From assembly GCF_020595095.1 (NCBI RefSeq), contig NZ_JAJDOP010000002.1:248001-312000 (forward strand): a stretch of DNA of 64,000 nt, written 5' to 3'. Below the pieces are notes generated by a model. The model searched no databases, was not told the origin of the DNA, and saw nothing but the letters and a program-made list of their open reading frames with translations. Each line of letters begins with the position of its first letter. The first letter of the stretch is position 1. The translations under genes and the position numbers were made by a program. This document shows positions 1-8,171 of this stretch, piece by piece. This DNA is from Microvirga rosea (GTDB taxonomy: Bacteria > Pseudomonadota > Alphaproteobacteria > Rhizobiales > Beijerinckiaceae).

Positions 1-167
1 ATGCGGCAGATCTGCGGGCGCCCGTGCGGGCTTCCGCGAGCGACGCCCTCTTGCGAAGCGCCATCGAGGAGGCGATCGGCCGCAAGCCCAAAGGGCACGA
101 CTTCGTGATCGACCGCCGCCATGCGCGCCCGGCCCTTGCCCGCCATATGAGCCTGACCGGCGGCTAA
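1..167 (+). CDS. moaA: GTP 3',8-cyclase MoaA, C-terminal fragment
   Basis: Partial gene running in from the left edge; the reading frame starts at base 3 and stops with TAA at 165-167. The visible tail of about 54 residues contains [13 protein letters not shown] and ends in MSLTGG. A terminal double glycine is conserved in MoaA, the radical-SAM enzyme that converts GTP in the first step of molybdenum cofactor synthesis, and the preceding basic KPKGHDF segment resembles rhizobial MoaA tails. The radical-SAM core lies outside the window, so the name rests only on the tail. Molybdenum cofactor would be needed by the xanthine dehydrogenase encoded at 18.2-22.0 kb. Confidence 0.7.
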   Translation, partial: AADLRAPVRASASDALLRSAIEEAIGRKPKGHDFVIDRRHARPALARHMSLTGG

Positions 168-175
168 CACTTAAG

Positions 176-197
176 AATACTGTCCCGCGACAGTATT
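176..197. terminator. perfect hairpin after moaA
   Basis: AATACTGTC and GACAGTATT form a perfect 9-bp stem around a CCGC loop, nine bases after the moaA stop. There is no clear T-run, so it could be a weak terminator or an operator for the next gene. Confidence 0.5.
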
Positions 198-267
198 GGC
201 CTGTATCGATTCTTGACTATTCAACCGGTTCCGGGAATATCGCGAAGACATTCAAGGCTGCAAAATT

Positions 268-1053
268 GTGAACGTGTTGAGTTTCGGGCGACGACTGGCG
301 ATGGGGGTCGGCCTCTGCTTCTGGCTCGGCTCGGGTCTGACGGCAGCCGCACAGGAAAAACCTCCGGTCCGCATCGCGATCGAGGGCGCCTACCCTCCTT
401 TCAACTACATGGAAAACAACGAGTTGCAGGGGTTCGAAGTCGACCTCAGCAAAGCCCTCTGCGGCGTCATGAAAGCGGAATGCGTGCTGGTCCAGCATGA
501 ATGGGACGGCATCATGCGCGGCCTCGTCAGCCGCGACTACGATGCGATCATGTCGTCCCTGGAGATCACGGAGAGGCGGCAAAAGCGGATCGCGTTTTCC
601 AAACCCTATTACCATATTCCGGCGATCTTCATCGCCCCGAAGGACAGCGCCCTCGAAGGCGTGACGCCCGAAGCGCTGGCGGGAAAGAAGATCGGTGCGG
701 CCGATCGAAGCGATCACGCCGAATACCTCAAGAAGTTCTACAAGAATTCGGAAGTCATTCCCTACAGTTCGCCGGTTGAAGCCAATCTCGACCTGCTGGT
801 CGGGCGCATCGATGCGGTTTTCGGCGGACAACGGTCCTTGTCGGAATTCCTGGCCAGCCGAGAGGGGGAATGCTGCCGCATCCTCGGACGGGCGCCAGGC
901 AATCCTGCCTATAAGCACCAGTTCTACGGCGTCGGCCTTCGTAAGGAGGATACGGCGCTCAAGGCGGAATTCGACAAGGCCATCGATCAGGTGATCGCCG
1001 ACGGCACCTATGACCGGATCCGCCTCAAGTATTTTCCGTTCGATATCAAATAG
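268..1053 (+). CDS. periplasmic amino-acid-type solute-binding protein (family 3)
   Basis: A 261-residue exported protein. An N-terminal signal peptide (basic GRR, then a hydrophobic core ending near TAAAQ) is followed by the family-3 binding-protein signature: IAIEGAYPPFNY, then GFEVDLSKAL, then DAIMSSLEITERRQ and IAFSKPYY. These are lobe-1 elements that bind polar amino acids such as lysine, arginine, ornithine or histidine for ABC uptake. The chosen start is GTG at 268; an in-frame ATG at 301 would still leave a signal peptide. No permease or ATPase gene lies beside it, so it may be an orphan receptor or serve a transporter elsewhere. Confidence 0.85.
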   Translation: MNVLSFGRRLAMGVGLCFWLGSGLTAAAQEKPPVRIAIEGAYPPFNYMENNELQGFEVDLSKALCGVMKAECVLVQHEWDGIMRGLVSRDYDAIMSSLEITERRQKRIAFSKPYYHIPAIFIAPKDSALEGVTPEALAGKKIGAADRSDHAEYLKKFYKNSEVIPYSSPVEANLDLLVGRIDAVFGGQRSLSEFLASREGECCRILGRAPGNPAYKHQFYGVGLRKEDTALKAEFDKAIDQVIADGTYDRIRLKYFPFDIK

Positions 1054-1115
1054 TGCCGTTTGACGCTTCTGCGCTCTCTCCATAGAACCGGAATCCGTCG
1101 TTCAGGGAGCAAGAG

Positions 1116-1982
1116 ATGGCGAAGGTCAGTTTCATCGGTCTGGGCGTCATGGGTTATCCCATGGCAAGGCACCTGAAGGCCAAAGGCCACGAGGTCACGG
1201 TCTACAACCGGACCGGCGCGAAAGCCGAAAAGTGGGTTTCCGAAAACGGCGGCCGCGCCGCCGCGACACCGCGCGAGGCCGCCGAGGGCCAGGACATCGT
1301 CTTCGCCTGCGTCGGCAATGACGACGATCTGCGCCAGGTCACGCTCGGCCCCGACGGCGCCTTCTCGGCCCTTCAGGCCGGAGCGATCTTCGTCGATCAT
1401 ACGACGGCCTCCGCCGAAGTGGCGCGGGAGCTCCATGGCGCGGCGAAAGACCGGAATGCGGCGTTCATCGATGCGCCCGTCTCGGGCGGCCAGGCGGGAG
1501 CCGAGAACGGCGTGCTCACCGTCATGTGCGGCGGTGATGCGGGGGCTTACGCAAAGGTGGAGCCCGTGATCATGAGCTTCGCGCGCGGCTGCCGCCTGAT
1601 GGGGCCCGCGGGAGCCGGACAGCTGACGAAGATGATCAACCAGATCTGCATCGCCGGTCTGGTCCAGGCGCTCTCCGAGGGCATTCATTTCGGCAAGCGG
1701 GCCGGTCTCGATATCGAGGCGGTGCTCGACGTGATCTCCAAGGGTGCGGCGGGATCCTGGCAGATGGAGAACCGCGGCAAGACCATGAATCAGAACAAGT
1801 TCGATTTCGGATTCGCGGTGGATTGGATGCGCAAGGATCTCTCCATCGTTCTCACGGAGGCCCGCAAGAACGGCGCAAGCCTGCCCGTGACGGCGCTGGT
1901 CGACCAGTTTTATGCCGAGGTGCAGGCCAAGGGCGGCAATCGCTGGGATACGTCCAGCCTGATCTCACGGCTCGAACGGTAA
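1116..1982 (+). CDS. NAD(P)-dependent beta-hydroxyacid dehydrogenase (3-hydroxyisobutyrate dehydrogenase-like)
   Basis: A 288-residue enzyme with an N-terminal Rossmann fold (FIGLGVMGYPMARHL, a GxGxxG variant) and the substrate motif DAPVSGGQAGAENG near residue 120. The family's catalytic lysine lies in GAGQLTKMINQ, near residue 175. The family covers 3-hydroxyisobutyrate dehydrogenase, tartronate semialdehyde reductase and glyoxylate/succinate semialdehyde reductases, and sequence alone does not separate them. ATG at 1116 follows an AGGGAG ribosome binding site. The length is normal for the family. Confidence 0.85.
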   Translation: MAKVSFIGLGVMGYPMARHLKAKGHEVTVYNRTGAKAEKWVSENGGRAAATPREAAEGQDIVFACVGNDDDLRQVTLGPDGAFSALQAGAIFVDHTTASAEVARELHGAAKDRNAAFIDAPVSGGQAGAENGVLTVMCGGDAGAYAKVEPVIMSFARGCRLMGPAGAGQLTKMINQICIAGLVQALSEGIHFGKRAGLDIEAVLDVISKGAAGSWQMENRGKTMNQNKFDFGFAVDWMRKDLSIVLTEARKNGASLPVTALVDQFYAEVQAKGGNRWDTSSLISRLER

Positions 1983-2074
1983 GCGCCCACCGCCCTTCCG
2001 GCTGCCCCTTGGAAACCGCGGGCCCGCGCACCCGGCGTGGGCTCCCGTTTCCCCTCACCATGAAAGGAGCAGCC

Positions 2075-2641
2075 ATGGCTGAACACAGCCATCGTTTCAT
2101 CGTCCTGACAGGCGGCCCAGGGTCCGGCAAGACGACACTCGTGGCGGCTCTGCGCATGGCCGGCTTCGGGCAATCGGCGGAAGCCGGCCGAAGCATCATT
2201 CAAGATCAGGTCCTGATCGGCGGCGCGGCCCTTCCGTGGAAGGATCCATGCGCCTATGCGGAACTGATGCTGTCCTGGGAGATGCGATCCTATCGTGAGG
2301 CGCAGGCCCTTCCGGGCCTCGTGTTCTTCGACCGCGGCATCCCCGACATCATCGGATACCTTCGGCTGATCGGACGTTCCGTGCCGGAGCACCTGTCCCG
2401 CGCGGCCGCGATCTTTCGCTACAACAGGCGCGTTTTCATTGCCCCGCCCTGGCCGGAGATCTTCAGCCAGGATGAGGAACGCAAGCAGTCCCTGGTTGAA
2501 GCCGAGGAGACCTACCGGTCGATGATCACGACCTATGCGGCATGCGGCTACGAGCTGGTCGAGATCCCGCGCCTGCCGGTCGAGGAGCGCGTGAGCTTCG
2601 TGGTCGAAAAGGTTGCTTCGCTGAGCCCAAGCGGCCCGTAA
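2075..2641 (+). CDS. AAA-type P-loop ATPase/kinase-like protein
   Basis: A 188-residue protein with a Walker A motif (TGGPGSGKTTL, residues 10-20) close to the N terminus and the motif LVFFDRGIPD, which resembles the Walker B/lid segment of AAA_28-type nucleotide kinases. I start it at ATG 2075, preceded by an AAAGGAG ribosome binding site; the open frame continues upstream through the previous gene's 3' end without a plausible start. Its substrate is unknown. It stands alone between a dehydrogenase gene on the same strand and the convergent RTX gene. Confidence 0.75.
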   Translation: MAEHSHRFIVLTGGPGSGKTTLVAALRMAGFGQSAEAGRSIIQDQVLIGGAALPWKDPCAYAELMLSWEMRSYREAQALPGLVFFDRGIPDIIGYLRLIGRSVPEHLSRAAAIFRYNRRVFIAPPWPEIFSQDEERKQSLVEAEETYRSMITTYAACGYELVEIPRLPVEERVSFVVEKVASLSPSGP

Positions 2642-2842
2642 CGCCATTCCTGTTCATGCTTGCTCAGCCATGCCAGATCCTGGATGCCGGAAGCACAGGC
2701 GATGTCGTTCATCGCGCTCCCACAGAGTGGCTGACACAGGATCGGTCTTCGTCTCATCTCGTCACCGGGAGATAGGGCCGACGAAATCCTCCGGAATTTG
2801 CGCGGGACGGTACGGGATTGGTCGCAGCTTCCAGTCAACGGT

Positions 2843-2871
2843 GAAGGGCTGTCGCAGTGGCACAGCCCTTC
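2843..2871. terminator. 10-bp hairpin between convergent genes
   Basis: GAAGGGCTGT and ACAGCCCTTC pair perfectly around a 9-base loop, between the ATPase gene (plus strand) and the RTX gene (minus strand). A shared terminator is likely, but neither side has a T-run. The rest of 2642-2913 holds no gene I can support. Confidence 0.5.
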
Positions 2872-2913
2872 CCGATAGATTCTAACCTCCGGCGCTCCCG
2901 GATCGGCTCCGCA

Positions 2914-4641
2914 TCACAAAACGTAGAAGTCTTTTTCGGTGATTTTGAGGTTTTTGGCGACGGTGGCGAACTGGATCGCCTCCTTGGCGCCATTGCCGTC
3001 GGCATCATACAACAGCGCCCCGGTGTTCTTGTTGTGGATCACTCGGTCATCCGCGTCATGCGCCTTGGTGCCGGTGAAAAAGGCGCCCTTGGCCAAAAAG
3101 CCCTTCTTGGCGATCTTGGAGAACACGCCCTTGGCCAGATGGATCGTGTCGTCCTTGACCGAGAAGTCGGTGATCTTGTCCAGGTTGACCTTTTTGTTGG
3201 CGGCATTCGTGCGGCCGAGCTTGGTGTCGAACACGAAGATGTCCTGGTTGGCGCCGCCGGTGAGCAGATCGTTGCCCAGGCCGCCATAGATCTTGTCGTT
3301 GCCGGCCTCGCCCTTCAGCGTATCAATCCCAGCCAGGCCCTTGATGATGTCGTTGCCGGCCTCGCCCATCAGGGCGTCCACGACCGCGGTACCGATAAGA
3401 GTGAGCGGGTTAGCCTCCACCATGTTGGCCACCGAAACGGTGAAGTTCTGCGTGGTGGTTGCGCCAAAGGCATCCTTGGCCGTAACGGCGAAGCTGAACT
3501 GACGCGCCCCGGCTTCGTAGTCGACCGCGCGGGCCAGGATCAGGGACGAGCCTTCCACCCGAAATGTCCCGGTCGGATCGGAAAGGGTGTAGGTGATCGC
3601 ATCGCCTTCAGCATCATGGGCCGAGAAGGTGGCGACGGCGGTGTTGGTCAGGGCCGTTTCCGCCACGGTTCCGGTGGAGAGCGCCACGCTGTCGGGCTTG
3701 GTGTTGTAAAGAGTGATCGTGGTGTTGTCGCCGAGAAACTTGGCGAAGCGCACCTTCGTCAGCGTGTCGGTGCCTTCATCGCCGTCGGCGGCCTTCGTAT
3801 CCACGATCGTCTGAACGCCGTTGGCGCTGCTGATGGTGTAGTCGGCGCTCGAGCCTGCATACAGAGCGATGTCGTTGCCGCCGCCGCCGTCGATCACGTC
3901 ATCGCCAAGGCCCGCCTTGAAGGTCTCGAATCCGCTGCCTCCAAAGGCGCGGTCGTTGCCGTCCATCAGGGCGATGACGCCGCTCGCGGTTCCACCCCGG
4001 CCATCGTAGAAATCGAAGCCGCCGCTGAAAGTAATGTTGCCCGCGATCTCGCCGCTGTTGGCAAATCGCACGGCGACCGACCCGTCGGCGACCTGGAGCG
4101 CCCCTTGGGTTCCGCCCTGGATGTTGCCGTCGTTCATGATAGTCACGAAACCGGTCGTGGCACTGACGAACAGGCCAGCGTCGTGCCCTTGGATAAGGCC
4201 CTTGTTGCTCAGGATGACACCGCTGCCGTCGATCAGCACGCCGTGGTGGTCGAGGCCGGTCAGGGTGCCTTCGTTGAAGATGTGCGACGAGCCGTTCGCG
4301 CGGACGGCGCTTTCTCCGGTCACCGAACCGAAATTCTGAAGCGTACCGCCGTTTCCGGAAAAGAGAATGCCGTAGCGGTTCGCAATCACGGAGCTGGCTG
4401 CGGTCAGGGTGATGTCGCCGGCACCGTCGAATGAAATGCCATCGGAAAGGCCGCTGACCACGGAGGCACCGGCTCTCAGAAGCACATGCCCGGCACCGGC
4501 CCCATGCATGCCGGCGGCGCCGTTGCCTCCGGCGGAAACCGTCACGCCTGCCGCCACCGTCACCGGATCGAGGGGGGTGATATCGAAGCCGTTCTCGAAA
4601 TCTGCTGTGGTGGACCGGTCCGCGGCAATCAGAGTCATCAT
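2914..4641 (-). CDS. secreted beta-helix / cadherin-like / RTX calcium-binding protein
   Basis: A 575-residue acidic protein with no cysteine-rich or membrane segments. Residues 1-230 contain many short repeats with G-N-x-G/N-x-G-x-I turns, as expected of a right-handed beta-helix. Residues 235-260 hold a first RTX patch (GLGDDVIDGGGGND), about 310-415 look like a cadherin/VCBS fold, and about 425-475 carry typical RTX nonapeptides (GEAGNDIIKG, GGLGNDLLTGG). The C terminus ends with ADGNG and then DFYVL, like a type I secretion signal. It is probably exported by an ABC-MFP-TolC system encoded elsewhere and may act as a surface or biofilm protein. A TATAAT box lies on the minus strand around 4671-4676. 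Confidence 0.85.
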   Translation of the reverse strand: MMTLIAADRSTTADFENGFDITPLDPVTVAAGVTVSAGGNGAAGMHGAGAGHVLLRAGASVVSGLSDGISFDGAGDITLTAASSVIANRYGILFSGNGGTLQNFGSVTGESAVRANGSSHIFNEGTLTGLDHHGVLIDGSGVILSNKGLIQGHDAGLFVSATTGFVTIMNDGNIQGGTQGALQVADGSVAVRFANSGEIAGNITFSGGFDFYDGRGGTASGVIALMDGNDRAFGGSGFETFKAGLGDDVIDGGGGNDIALYAGSSADYTISSANGVQTIVDTKAADGDEGTDTLTKVRFAKFLGDNTTITLYNTKPDSVALSTGTVAETALTNTAVATFSAHDAEGDAITYTLSDPTGTFRVEGSSLILARAVDYEAGARQFSFAVTAKDAFGATTTQNFTVSVANMVEANPLTLIGTAVVDALMGEAGNDIIKGLAGIDTLKGEAGNDKIYGGLGNDLLTGGANQDIFVFDTKLGRTNAANKKVNLDKITDFSVKDDTIHLAKGVFSKIAKKGFLAKGAFFTGTKAHDADDRVIHNKNTGALLYDADGNGAKEAIQFATVAKNLKITEKDFYVL

Positions 4642-4814
4642 AAACCTGCTACATGTAATGTTATCTCGTATTATAACGCATCAACATCTCATGCAACATC
4701 GTATTCGCCGGGCCGGAAGCCCTCTCGACAGAAAATGTGCGGGCGTCTCCGCGGCTTCGCCATGCCGCCCTCCCGTCGGAGGCGCGACGGACGCCGTTCC
4801 TGCCCCGCGTTTCC

Positions 4815-5021
4815 CTAGCGTCGCGTCATGGTGAGGTAGACGATGAAGCCGCCAAGACCGATCGCAAGGGCAGCGATGACGATCTCCCGGGTTGCGCCCG
4901 TGAAGGCGGCGTCCCGGTACATCTGGGAGAGAGCGGCGGACTTTTCCGGATCCTGGGAGATCAGCATGCTCAGGACGGCGCTGAACACCAGAAGGGCAAG
5001 AATGATATAGGTCACGCGCAT
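4815..5021 (-). CDS. small two-helix membrane protein
   Basis: A 68-residue protein with two predicted membrane helices (VTYIILALLVFSAVLSML and IVIAALAIGLGGFIVYLTM) separated by a short polar loop. I chose ATG 5021, which follows GGGAGG, over an upstream TTG. It begins 11 bases after the stop of the enoyl-CoA hydratase gene and is probably its operon partner. I do not recognise the family. Confidence 0.65.
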   Translation of the reverse strand: MRVTYIILALLVFSAVLSMLISQDPEKSAALSQMYRDAAFTGATREIVIAALAIGLGGFIVYLTMTRR

Positions 5022-5032
5022 GGCCGCCTCCC

Positions 5033-5824
5033 TCAACGTCCTTCGAATTTCGGCGCCCGCTTCTCCCGGAAGGCCATGATGCCTTCCATGAAGTCATGGC
5101 TGAAGCCGGCCTTGCGCTGCAACTCGGCCTCGAGAGCCAATTGCGCCTCGAGATCGTTCGACAGGCTCCGGGCCACCGCCTCTTTGGTCAGCCGATAAGC
5201 AAGGGCAGGTCCCTGGGCGAGCGCAGCCGCGAAGGCCGCCACATCCTGCCGGAACGTTGCGTCCTCGAAGACCTTGAAGACGAGGCCCATGGCCTGCGCC
5301 TCTTCGGCCGGGATCGGCTCGGCCGACAGCATCAGGGCCAGCGCCCGCTTGGGTCCGACGAGACGGGGCAGGATCCAGGTGCCGCCCGCATCGGGAACGA
5401 GCGCGATCTTGGCGAACGCTTCCTGCAGATAGGCGGAGCGCGCGGCCACAACCACATCGCAGGCGAGCGCAATGTTCATGGATGCACCCACGGCGGCTCC
5501 ATTGAGGGCCGCGACGGTCGGCTTGGGGTAGTTCGCCAGGGTCAGGACCAGCGGGTTGTAGTCGCGCGCCAGAGGGGGCCCCAGATCGATGCGGCCCTGC
5601 TCGTCACGCGGCAGATCCTCCGTCAGGTCCTGCCCGGACGAGAACGCCCTTCCCTCGCCTGTCAGCACCACGACCTTGACAGAATCATCGTTCGCGAACC
5701 GATCCAGAACTTCACGCAACTCCGCATGCTTGGTGGCATTGAGGGCGTTCAGCTTGTCCGGGCGGGCCAGCGTGATGGTGCCGACGGGACCTTCCGTCGC
5801 CACCCGCAGGGTCGTGAGGCTCAT
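5033..5824 (-). CDS. enoyl-CoA hydratase/isomerase family protein (PaaG-like)
   Basis: A 263-residue crotonase-fold enzyme. It has the N-terminal strand GTITLARPDKLNAL, the oxyanion-hole segment GEGRAFSSGQDL, and the second CoA/oxyanion motif ALNGAAVGASMNIALACD. FAKIALVPDAGGTWILPRLVG follows. GRAFSSGQDL and the length match 2-(1,2-epoxy-1,2-dihydrophenyl)acetyl-CoA isomerase of phenylacetate breakdown, but no other paa genes are present, so general acyl-CoA hydratase activity is the safe call. The start at 5824 overlaps the stop of the upstream gene (ATGA), showing translational coupling. Confidence 0.85.
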   Translation of the reverse strand: MSLTTLRVATEGPVGTITLARPDKLNALNATKHAELREVLDRFANDDSVKVVVLTGEGRAFSSGQDLTEDLPRDEQGRIDLGPPLARDYNPLVLTLANYPKPTVAALNGAAVGASMNIALACDVVVAARSAYLQEAFAKIALVPDAGGTWILPRLVGPKRALALMLSAEPIPAEEAQAMGLVFKVFEDATFRQDVAAFAAALAQGPALAYRLTKEAVARSLSNDLEAQLALEAELQRKAGFSHDFMEGIMAFREKRAPKFEGR

Positions 5825-6471
5825 GCGGCGTGCTCCTTGTCGTCGCGCGCGAGCATAGTGCGGACTTGCGCGCGAAGCACGGGCAAAAGCTCCGCTTCGA
5901 ACCAGGGATTTTTGCGCAGCCACCCGTTGTTGCGCCAGGATGGATGCGGCAGAGGCAGGATGCGGGGATGCTGCGGGGCCGCGAGAATGTCGCGCCAGCG
6001 GGCGACCGTGGATGTGAGGCCGTCGCGAAAATCGTCTCCTAAATGCCAGGCCTGGGCATATTGGCCGATCAGGAGGATCAGTTCGAGCTGCGGAAGAGCC
6101 GCAAGGAGAGGCTGCCGCCAGGCCTGGGCGCATTCGCGCCGCGGCGGCAGGTCGCCGCCTTTGGAATCCTGCCCCGGGAAGCACGATCCCATGGGCACGA
6201 TGGCAACGCGGGCCGGGTCGTAGAATGCCGCCTCGTCGAGATCGAGCCAGTCCCGCAATCGGCTACCCGACCGATCGGAGAACGGGACCCCGCTGGCATG
6301 GGCCCGCGTTCCCGGTGCCTGGCTTGCGATGCAAAGCCTCGCGGTGCGGCTGCCCTGAACGATGGGGCGCGGCTCGTGAGGAAGCGGGCCTCCGAAACGC
6401 GGCTCGTCCCGACAGATGCGGCACGACCGGAGACGCTGCGCCAGGACCTGAAAATCATCCGATGAACTCAT
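5821..6471 (-). CDS. uracil-DNA glycosylase family protein
   Basis: A 216-residue protein of the broad uracil-DNA glycosylase superfamily. CRICRDEP near residue 17 recalls the first cysteine pair of iron-sulphur type UDGs. RLCIASQAPGTRAHASGVPFSDRSG corresponds to the glycosylase water-activating loop region, and LPLPHPSWRNN near residue 175 corresponds to the HPS motif that enters the DNA minor groove. In this subgroup (about 200-230 residues) activity on uracil is unproven. Its stop overlaps the start of the enoyl-CoA hydratase gene by four bases. Confidence 0.8.
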   Translation of the reverse strand: MSSSDDFQVLAQRLRSCRICRDEPRFGGPLPHEPRPIVQGSRTARLCIASQAPGTRAHASGVPFSDRSGSRLRDWLDLDEAAFYDPARVAIVPMGSCFPGQDSKGGDLPPRRECAQAWRQPLLAALPQLELILLIGQYAQAWHLGDDFRDGLTSTVARWRDILAAPQHPRILPLPHPSWRNNGWLRKNPWFEAELLPVLRAQVRTMLARDDKEHAA

Positions 6472-6542
6472 GTCATCAAGATGGGAATCGAAGCCTCGAA
6501 CGGCGAGGGCCCACGGCGGGACAGGAGGTCACAGTTCTCCGG

Positions 6543-7067
6543 TCAAAAGAGATTGTTGCGCCGCCATTCCTGCGGCCGCTGGAAATCCGTTCCCCAAACC
6601 CCGCGCGATTGCAGGCGGGCCTTCGCCTCCAGGAGCCGGTAATCGCCATAGGCGATCGCACAGCCCTCCTCCACCATGCGCGCGCCGATATCCTCGCCGT
6701 TCACGTAGCAACGGGCGAGCTGCCGCTGGTACCGGTCGCGGCCGGCCACGCGGCATTCCACATTCTGGTTGAGGATCATCCCGAGAAGCGTGTCCCGCGC
6801 CTTCTCACCGCACAGAACCGGGCGACCGTCCCTGATGCAGGACTGGTTCAGCTCCGGCGCATCGATGCCCTTCAGGCGGATCTTGTGGCTGCCGATGCGA
6901 ATCGTATCGCCGTCGACCGCGAAAGCGCGCCCCGCGACGACCCGGTCGCTTTTTTCGAAGAACTGATGCGCGACCGCCGCCAACACCAGGGCAAGGCCGA
7001 GGGACGCCAAGCCGAACCAGGGAGACTTCGCTCCGAAGCGGGCTTGGCGAAAGGATCTTGATATCAT
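6543..7067 (-). CDS. membrane-anchored staphylococcal-nuclease-like protein
   Basis: A 174-residue protein with an N-terminal hydrophobic segment (FGLASLGLALVLAAVAHQF) followed by a thermonuclease (SNase) domain. AFAVDGDTIRIGSHKIRLKGIDAPE contains the calcium-binding aspartates and the first catalytic arginine, and a later EKARDTLL segment fits the catalytic Glu region. It probably cuts nucleic acid outside the membrane. The start codon directly follows the cobT stop, so the two genes are co-transcribed, but no functional link is evident. Confidence 0.8.
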   Translation of the reverse strand: MISRSFRQARFGAKSPWFGLASLGLALVLAAVAHQFFEKSDRVVAGRAFAVDGDTIRIGSHKIRLKGIDAPELNQSCIRDGRPVLCGEKARDTLLGMILNQNVECRVAGRDRYQRQLARCYVNGEDIGARMVEEGCAIAYGDYRLLEAKARLQSRGVWGTDFQRPQEWRRNNLF

Positions 7068-8093
7068 TCAGGGCAACCGCTCCGACACACCGGCTTGGCT
7101 AAAAGTCGCCATGTCACGATGTACCGTAGCGGCAGTTTTGACAATCCCCATCGCAACGGCAGCCCCACTTCCCTCGCCAAGGCGCATGCCGAGAGCCAGA
7201 AGCGGGATTTTTCCGAGCCGCTCGAGGACAGCCTGATGCGCCCCTTCGGCGGAAAGATGCCCGGCGATGCAATGATCGATGGTGGCGGGATGGATCGCAT
7301 GCAGGATCGCCGCGGCGGACGTCGCCACATAGCCGTCCAGAATCACCGGGATCCGCTGGAGGCGCGCGGCGAGAATAGCGCCCGCCATGGCGGCGATTTC
7401 GCGCCCGCCGAGGCGACGGAGAATTTCGAGAGGATCCTGCAAATGCCCGCGATGATGGGCCAGCGCCCCTTCCACCGCCGCGATCTTGCGGGCCAGCCCC
7501 TCTTCGTCGACGCCGCTGCCGCGGCCGACCCATTGAGCCGGCTCCCCACCGTAAAGGGCCGCATAGATGGCCGCCGCGACCGTCGTGTTGCCGATGCCGA
7601 GTTCGCCGATCGCCAGAAGGTCGGCGCCCCCGGCGATGGCCTCCATCCCGAATGCCATGGTGGCCACGCAGGCTTTCTCGTCCATGGCGGGCTCCACGAC
7701 GATATCGCCCGTGGGCATGTCGATGGCGAGGTCGAAGACCTTGAAGCCGAGGCCGAGGCTCGCGCAGATCTGGTTGATCGCGGCGCCGCCCGCGGAGAAG
7801 TTCTCCAGCATCTGCCGGTTCACGCTGGACGGGAAGGCGGAGACCCCCCTTTCCGTCACGCCATGGCTCCCGGCGAAAACGCAAACCAGCGGCCGGTCGG
7901 CCGTCGGGGTGGCCTTGCCCTGCCAGGCGGCGAGCCATTCGACGATCCATTCGAGACGGCCGAGGCTTCCGGCAGGCTTGGTCAGCTGGCCGTCACGCTG
8001 GCGCACCGCCGCAATCGCCGCCTCGTCCGGCCCCGGCATCGTCGTAACCAGGCGACGAATATCATCGAAGGGCGAGGTTGCAGGTTCGGTCAT
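7068..8093 (-). CDS. cobT: nicotinate-nucleotide--dimethylbenzimidazole phosphoribosyltransferase
   Basis: A 341-residue enzyme that makes alpha-ribazole phosphate, the lower-ligand precursor of cobalamin. It shows the family order KPAGSLGRLE near residue 35, FAGSHGVTERGVSAFP near 70, and the C-terminal segment MRLGEGSGAAVAM, whose glutamate is the catalytic base in the Salmonella enzyme. It diverges from cobS, and the two start codons lie about 80 bases apart. The space is too short for a full cobalamin riboswitch. The next step, joining alpha-ribazole to adenosylcobinamide-GDP, is done by CobS. Confidence 0.95.
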   Translation of the reverse strand: MTEPATSPFDDIRRLVTTMPGPDEAAIAAVRQRDGQLTKPAGSLGRLEWIVEWLAAWQGKATPTADRPLVCVFAGSHGVTERGVSAFPSSVNRQMLENFSAGGAAINQICASLGLGFKVFDLAIDMPTGDIVVEPAMDEKACVATMAFGMEAIAGGADLLAIGELGIGNTTVAAAIYAALYGGEPAQWVGRGSGVDEEGLARKIAAVEGALAHHRGHLQDPLEILRRLGGREIAAMAGAILAARLQRIPVILDGYVATSAAAILHAIHPATIDHCIAGHLSAEGAHQAVLERLGKIPLLALGMRLGEGSGAAVAMGIVKTAATVHRDMATFSQAGVSERLP

Positions 8094-8171
8094 GGAGAAC
8101 TCCGGCCCTAACGGGCATTGCGCGACAGGAAGAGGCGTGACCTATAACGGTCCCTGCATTTGGGGTGAAGC

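Noticed and set aside
2857..4434. 525-codon open frame on the plus strand opposite the RTX gene
   Set aside because: It is a shadow of the RTX coding sequence: low-complexity composition, no ribosome binding site and no recognisable domain, while the minus frame has clear RTX and secretion features.
8094..8171. Possible cobalamin riboswitch between cobT and cobS
   Set aside because: Only 78 bases separate the two start codons and no B12-box-like conserved core is visible.
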